Shown: positions 7,125-7,152 of the stretch, piece after piece | How the letters are laid out: every line of letters starts with the position of its first letter | Numbering within the stretch: position 1 is the first letter of the stretch | Source of the DNA: an uncultured Lutibacter sp. | GTDB lineage: Bacteria; Bacteroidota; Bacteroidia; Flavobacteriales; Flavobacteriaceae | Direction: 5' to 3' | Assembly: GCA_913061425.1 (NCBI GenBank) | Contig: CAJXUO010000071.1 | Span: forward strand, 1-7,152 | Length of the DNA stretch: 7,152 nt | Notes under the pieces: generated by a model | Seen by the model: the letters and a program-made list of their open reading frames with translations, nothing else | What the model was told of the DNA's origin: nothing | Database searches by the model: none | Position numbers and translations under genes: made by a program

Positions 7125-7152
7125 CTGTCTCTTATACACATCTGACGCTGCC
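7125..7152. other. Nextera/Tn5 sequencing adapter left on the contig end (not genomic)
   Basis: Bases 7125-7143 (CTGTCTCTTATACACATCT) are the exact reverse complement of the 19-bp Tn5 mosaic end used in Nextera libraries. They are followed by GACGCTGCC, the beginning of the Nextera read-through adapter. This is a library-preparation remnant and should be trimmed; true sequence ends at about 7124. It is not evidence for a Tn5 element in the organism. Confidence 0.97.

Noticed and set aside
7125..7143. Tn5 mosaic end as a sign of a real transposon.
   Set aside because: It is followed directly by Nextera adapter bases and ends the contig; no transposase, second end or target duplication is present.

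Overview
This AT-rich window looks like a contig end from a chromosome of the Flavobacteriaceae (Bacteroidota). The genus cannot be fixed from the sequence. The evidence is a Bacteroidota-style sdhCAB operon with a single-subunit cytochrome b anchor, upstream regions that mostly lack a Shine-Dalgarno, and several exact matches to the Bacteroidota/Flavobacterium -7 promoter element TAnnTTTG in the expected places.

Layout, left to right. Positions 1-3352, minus strand: a compact operon read right to left, sdhC - sdhA - sdhB, with 9-nt gaps. It encodes succinate:menaquinone oxidoreductase (complex II). sdhB is cut by the left edge inside its second iron-sulfur Cys motif. Positions 3353-3513: a short divergent region with a -7 box for each side. 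Positions 3514-4803, plus: a complete M24B aminopeptidase P with all metal ligands. Positions 4804-5148: a 345-bp gap with no convincing gene, a weak hairpin, a cassette-junction-like motif, a 19-codon signal-peptide-like fragment, and a promoter almost touching the next start codon. Positions 5149-5934, plus: an alpha/beta hydrolase of unknown substrate. Positions 5931-6980, minus: thiL, thiamine-monophosphate kinase, meeting the hydrolase tail to tail with the two TAA stops sharing a TTAA. Positions 7046-7124, plus: the first 26 codons of an unrecognised gene. Positions 7125-7152 are not genomic: they match the 19-bp Tn5 mosaic end plus Nextera adapter, so the right edge is a library artefact.

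Functionally these are housekeeping genes: respiration/TCA cycle (sdhCAB), peptide turnover (aminopeptidase P) and the last step of thiamine diphosphate synthesis (thiL). Thiamine diphosphate serves 2-oxoglutarate dehydrogenase, one step before succinyl-CoA in the same cycle, but nothing here indicates co-regulation. I see no undescribed multi-gene system. The points worth a second look are the adapter, start-site and promoter details (a TTG pseudo-start inside a promoter, and a probably leaderless hydrolase mRNA), the possible decayed cassette in the 345-bp gap, and the stop-codon overlap.
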